The notes below the pieces were generated by a model. That model saw only the letters and a program-made list of their open reading frames with translations. It did no database searches and was not told where the DNA came from. Of a stretch of DNA of 64,000 bases, positions 62,259 to 64,000 are shown in pieces. Made by a program: the position numbers and the translations under genes. Source of the DNA: CBDAQV01 sp965199335 (lineage in GTDB: Bacteria; Pseudomonadota; Alphaproteobacteria; CALMVH01); the NCBI GenBank assembly GCA_965199335.1, contig CBDAQZ010000003.1, positions 1-64,000 of the forward strand, read 5' to 3'. Position 1 is the first letter of the stretch; each line of letters begins with the position of its first letter.

Positions 62259-64000
62259 ATGTCGTTGCGCAACATCGCCATCATCGCCCACGTCGATCAT
62301 GGCAAGACCACCCTCGTCGACCAGCTGCTGCGGCAGAGCGGCACGTTCCGCGACAACCAGCACGTGGCCGAACGCGCCATGGACTCCAACGACCTGGAAA
62401 AGGAACGCGGGATCACCATCCTGGCGAAGTGCACTTCCATCGAGTGGAAGGGCAACCGCATCAACATCGTCGATACACCCGGCCACGCCGATTTCGGCGG
62501 CGAGGTCGAGCGCATCCTGTCGATGGTCGACGGCGTGCTGCTGCTTGTCGATGCCGCGGAGGGCGTGCTGCCGCAGACCAAGTTCGTGCTGGGCAAGGCG
62601 CTGAAGCGCGGCCTGAAGCCGATCGTGGTCGTGAACAAGATCGACCGTGGCGACGCCGAGCCGGAAGTCGTGCACAACCAGATTTTCGACCTGTTCTCGG
62701 CGCTTGACGCGACCGAGGAGCAGCTGGACTTCCCGACCCTGTTCGCCTCGGGCCGCAACGGCTGGGCATCGGACACGCTGGACGGCCCGCGCGAGAACAT
62801 GGAGCCGTTGTTCGAGCTGGTCATGCGCCACGTACCGGAACCTGTCGTCGATCTGGACGCGCCGTTCTCGATGCTGGCCACCATCCTCGAGCCGAACCCG
62901 TTCCTGGGCCGCCTGCTGACCGGCCGCATCCAGACCGGCCGCCTGAAGGCGAACATGATCGCCAAGACCATGACCCGCGACGGCAAGCTGATCGAGAACG
63001 GCCGCATCTCCAAGATCCTGGCCTTCCGCGGCCTGGAGCGCATCAGCCTGGACGAAGCCATGGCAGGCGACATCGTCGCCATCGCCGGGTTCGAGAAGAC
63101 GACCGTTGCCGACACGATCTGCGACCCCTCGGTCAGCGAGGCGATCCCGGCGCAGCCGATCGATCCGCCGACCATCGCGATGACATTCCAGGTCAACGAC
63201 TCGCCGCTGGCGGGGCGCGAAGGCGACAAGGTGACCAGCCGCATGATCCGCGACCGCCTGTTCCGCGAAGTGGAAGGCAACGTCGCCCTCCAGGTCAGCG
63301 AAAGCGACGGCAAGGACAGTTTCGAGGTCGCCGGCCGCGGCGAGTTGCAGCTGGGCGTGCTGATCGAGCAGATGCGCCGCGAAGGCTTCGAGCTTTCCAT
63401 CGGCCGTCCCCGCGTGCTGTTCCGCACCGACGACAAGGGCAACCGCCTGGAGCCGATCGAGGAAGTCCAGGTCGACGTCGACGAAGGCTTTTCGGGCGTC
63501 GTCGTGCAGAAATTGTCCGAGCGCAAGGCCGACCTGATCGAGATGAAGCCTTCGGGCGGCGGCAAGCAGCGCCTGACCTTCTATGCACCGTCGCGTGGCC
63601 TGATCGGCTATTACGGCGAGTTCCTGACCGACACGCGCGGCACCGGCATCATGAACCGCCTGTTCCACGAATACGGCCCTTTCAAGGGCCCGATCCCGGC
63701 ACGCCGCAACGGCGTCCTGATCTCTAACGGCGACGGCGAGGCCGTGGCTTACGCGATGTGGAACCTTGAAGAGCGCGGCCCGATGATGATCGATCCCGGC
63801 GTCAAGGTTTACCAGGGCATGATCATCGGCGAACACACCCGCGACAACGACCTGGAAGTGAACGTGCTGAAGGGCAAGCAGCTGACCAACATCCGCGCCG
63901 CCGGCAAGGACGAGGCGGTCAAGCTGACCCCGCCGATCCGCATGACGCTGGAAAAGGCGATCGCCTATATCGGCGAGGACGAGCTGGTGGAAGTCACCCC
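62259..64000 (+). CDS. typA: GTP-binding protein TypA/BipA (5' part)
   Basis: The open reading frame runs off the right edge after about 580 codons; full length is usually ~605. AHVDHGKTTLVDQLL (G1), ERGITI (G2), DTPGHADF (G3) and NKID (G4) are intact, followed by the elongation-factor-like domains II, III and V and the TypA-specific C-terminal domain. It binds the ribosome and helps assembly at stress or low temperature. ATG 62259 is preceded by TTGGAT, only a weak ribosome-binding signal. Confidence 0.95.
   Translation, partial: MSLRNIAIIAHVDHGKTTLVDQLLRQSGTFRDNQHVAERAMDSNDLEKERGITILAKCTSIEWKGNRINIVDTPGHADFGGEVERILSMVDGVLLLVDAAEGVLPQTKFVLGKALKRGLKPIVVVNKIDRGDAEPEVVHNQIFDLFSALDATEEQLDFPTLFASGRNGWASDTLDGPRENMEPLFELVMRHVPEPVVDLDAPFSMLATILEPNPFLGRLLTGRIQTGRLKANMIAKTMTRDGKLIENGRISKILAFRGLERISLDEAMAGDIVAIAGFEKTTVADTICDPSVSEAIPAQPIDPPTIAMTFQVNDSPLAGREGDKVTSRMIRDRLFREVEGNVALQVSESDGKDSFEVAGRGELQLGVLIEQMRREGFELSIGRPRVLFRTDDKGNRLEPIEEVQVDVDEGFSGVVVQKLSERKADLIEMKPSGGGKQRLTFYAPSRGLIGYYGEFLTDTRGTGIMNRLFHEYGPFKGPIPARRNGVLISNGDGEAVAYAMWNLEERGPMMIDPGVKVYQGMIIGEHTRDNDLEVNVLKGKQLTNIRAAGKDEAVKLTPPIRMTLEKAIAYIGEDELVEVT

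Noticed and set aside
62238..63836. 532-codon minus-strand frame opposite typA
   Set aside because: TypA is unmistakable on the plus strand; the opposite frame is a codon-bias shadow.

Overview
This is a GC-rich chromosomal window (about 60 % GC by eye) that most likely comes from an alphaproteobacterium. The lineage calls rest on an ATP12-type F1-ATPase assembly chaperone, a MipZ-type division ATPase, a GlnB-GlnA pair, and a comM / gshB / rsmI / yraN / LppC neighbourhood typical of that class. Micavibrionales or a Rhodospirillales-like group would fit, but nothing seen here proves either. Housekeeping genes dominate. No rRNA, CRISPR array, prophage, IS element or integrase was recognised.

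Layout. 0-4.3 kb: a truncated unknown gene, a hydrolase coupled to a beta-carbonic anhydrase, a GGDEF protein and lysS. 4.4-8.2 kb: a penicillin-acylase-family hydrolase overlapping a GH3-family acyl-amide synthetase. 8.2-10.3 kb: NAD(P)HX repair enzyme and tRNA-His. 10.3-14.2 kb: aminotransferase, two unknown genes, glnB-glnA. 14.2-19 kb: small unknown proteins, a YegD-like Hsp70, a thioesterase and a Sel1 protein. 19-27 kb: parE, hydrolase, DUF202 plus CorA-like pair, an overlapping nagZ / deacylase / methyltransferase-like operon, and a zinc-binding protein behind a near-perfect Zur box. 27-29.6 kb: a free-standing alpha operon (rpsM-rpsK-rpoA-rplQ). 29.6-35 kb: two small Cys-containing proteins, an HtrA protease, a signal-peptidase homologue lacking its lysine, and rarA. 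35-37.2 kb: crcB, a pseudouridine synthase, ATP12. 37.3-45.5 kb (minus strand): phosphoesterase, nucleoside hydrolase, mipZ, galU, ugd and a phosphohexomutase, a run joining phosphate and nucleoside scavenging, division placement and UDP-sugar synthesis. 45.9-51.5 kb: every gene is broken by small indels (comM, gshB, rsmI, yraN, LppC). 52-64 kb: ilvBH, an outer-membrane protein, miaA, serB, a DegP protease, a DUF892 ferritin-like protein, proC and the 5' part of typA/bipA.

Striking points. (1) A ~90-bp intergenic palindromic element occurs three times (8.6, 14.2, 37.2 kb). (2) The frameshift block at 46.1-51.45 kb has sharp edges and mostly single-base indels in homopolymers, which suggests an unpolished assembly segment rather than true gene decay. 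(3) There is a Zur operator over the start of the solute-binding protein gene. (4) The acylase/GH3 pair combines amide hydrolysis and amide synthesis in one transcript. (5) Several enzymes carry active-site substitutions or insertions (signal peptidase Lys to Arg, SerB DxDxT to DxExT, an insertion in the GGDEF domain, CorA without GMN). (6) A secreted protein has a mirror-symmetric cysteine pattern. (7) Several short lineage-specific genes share an AT-rich GTTAA leader just before the ribosome-binding site.
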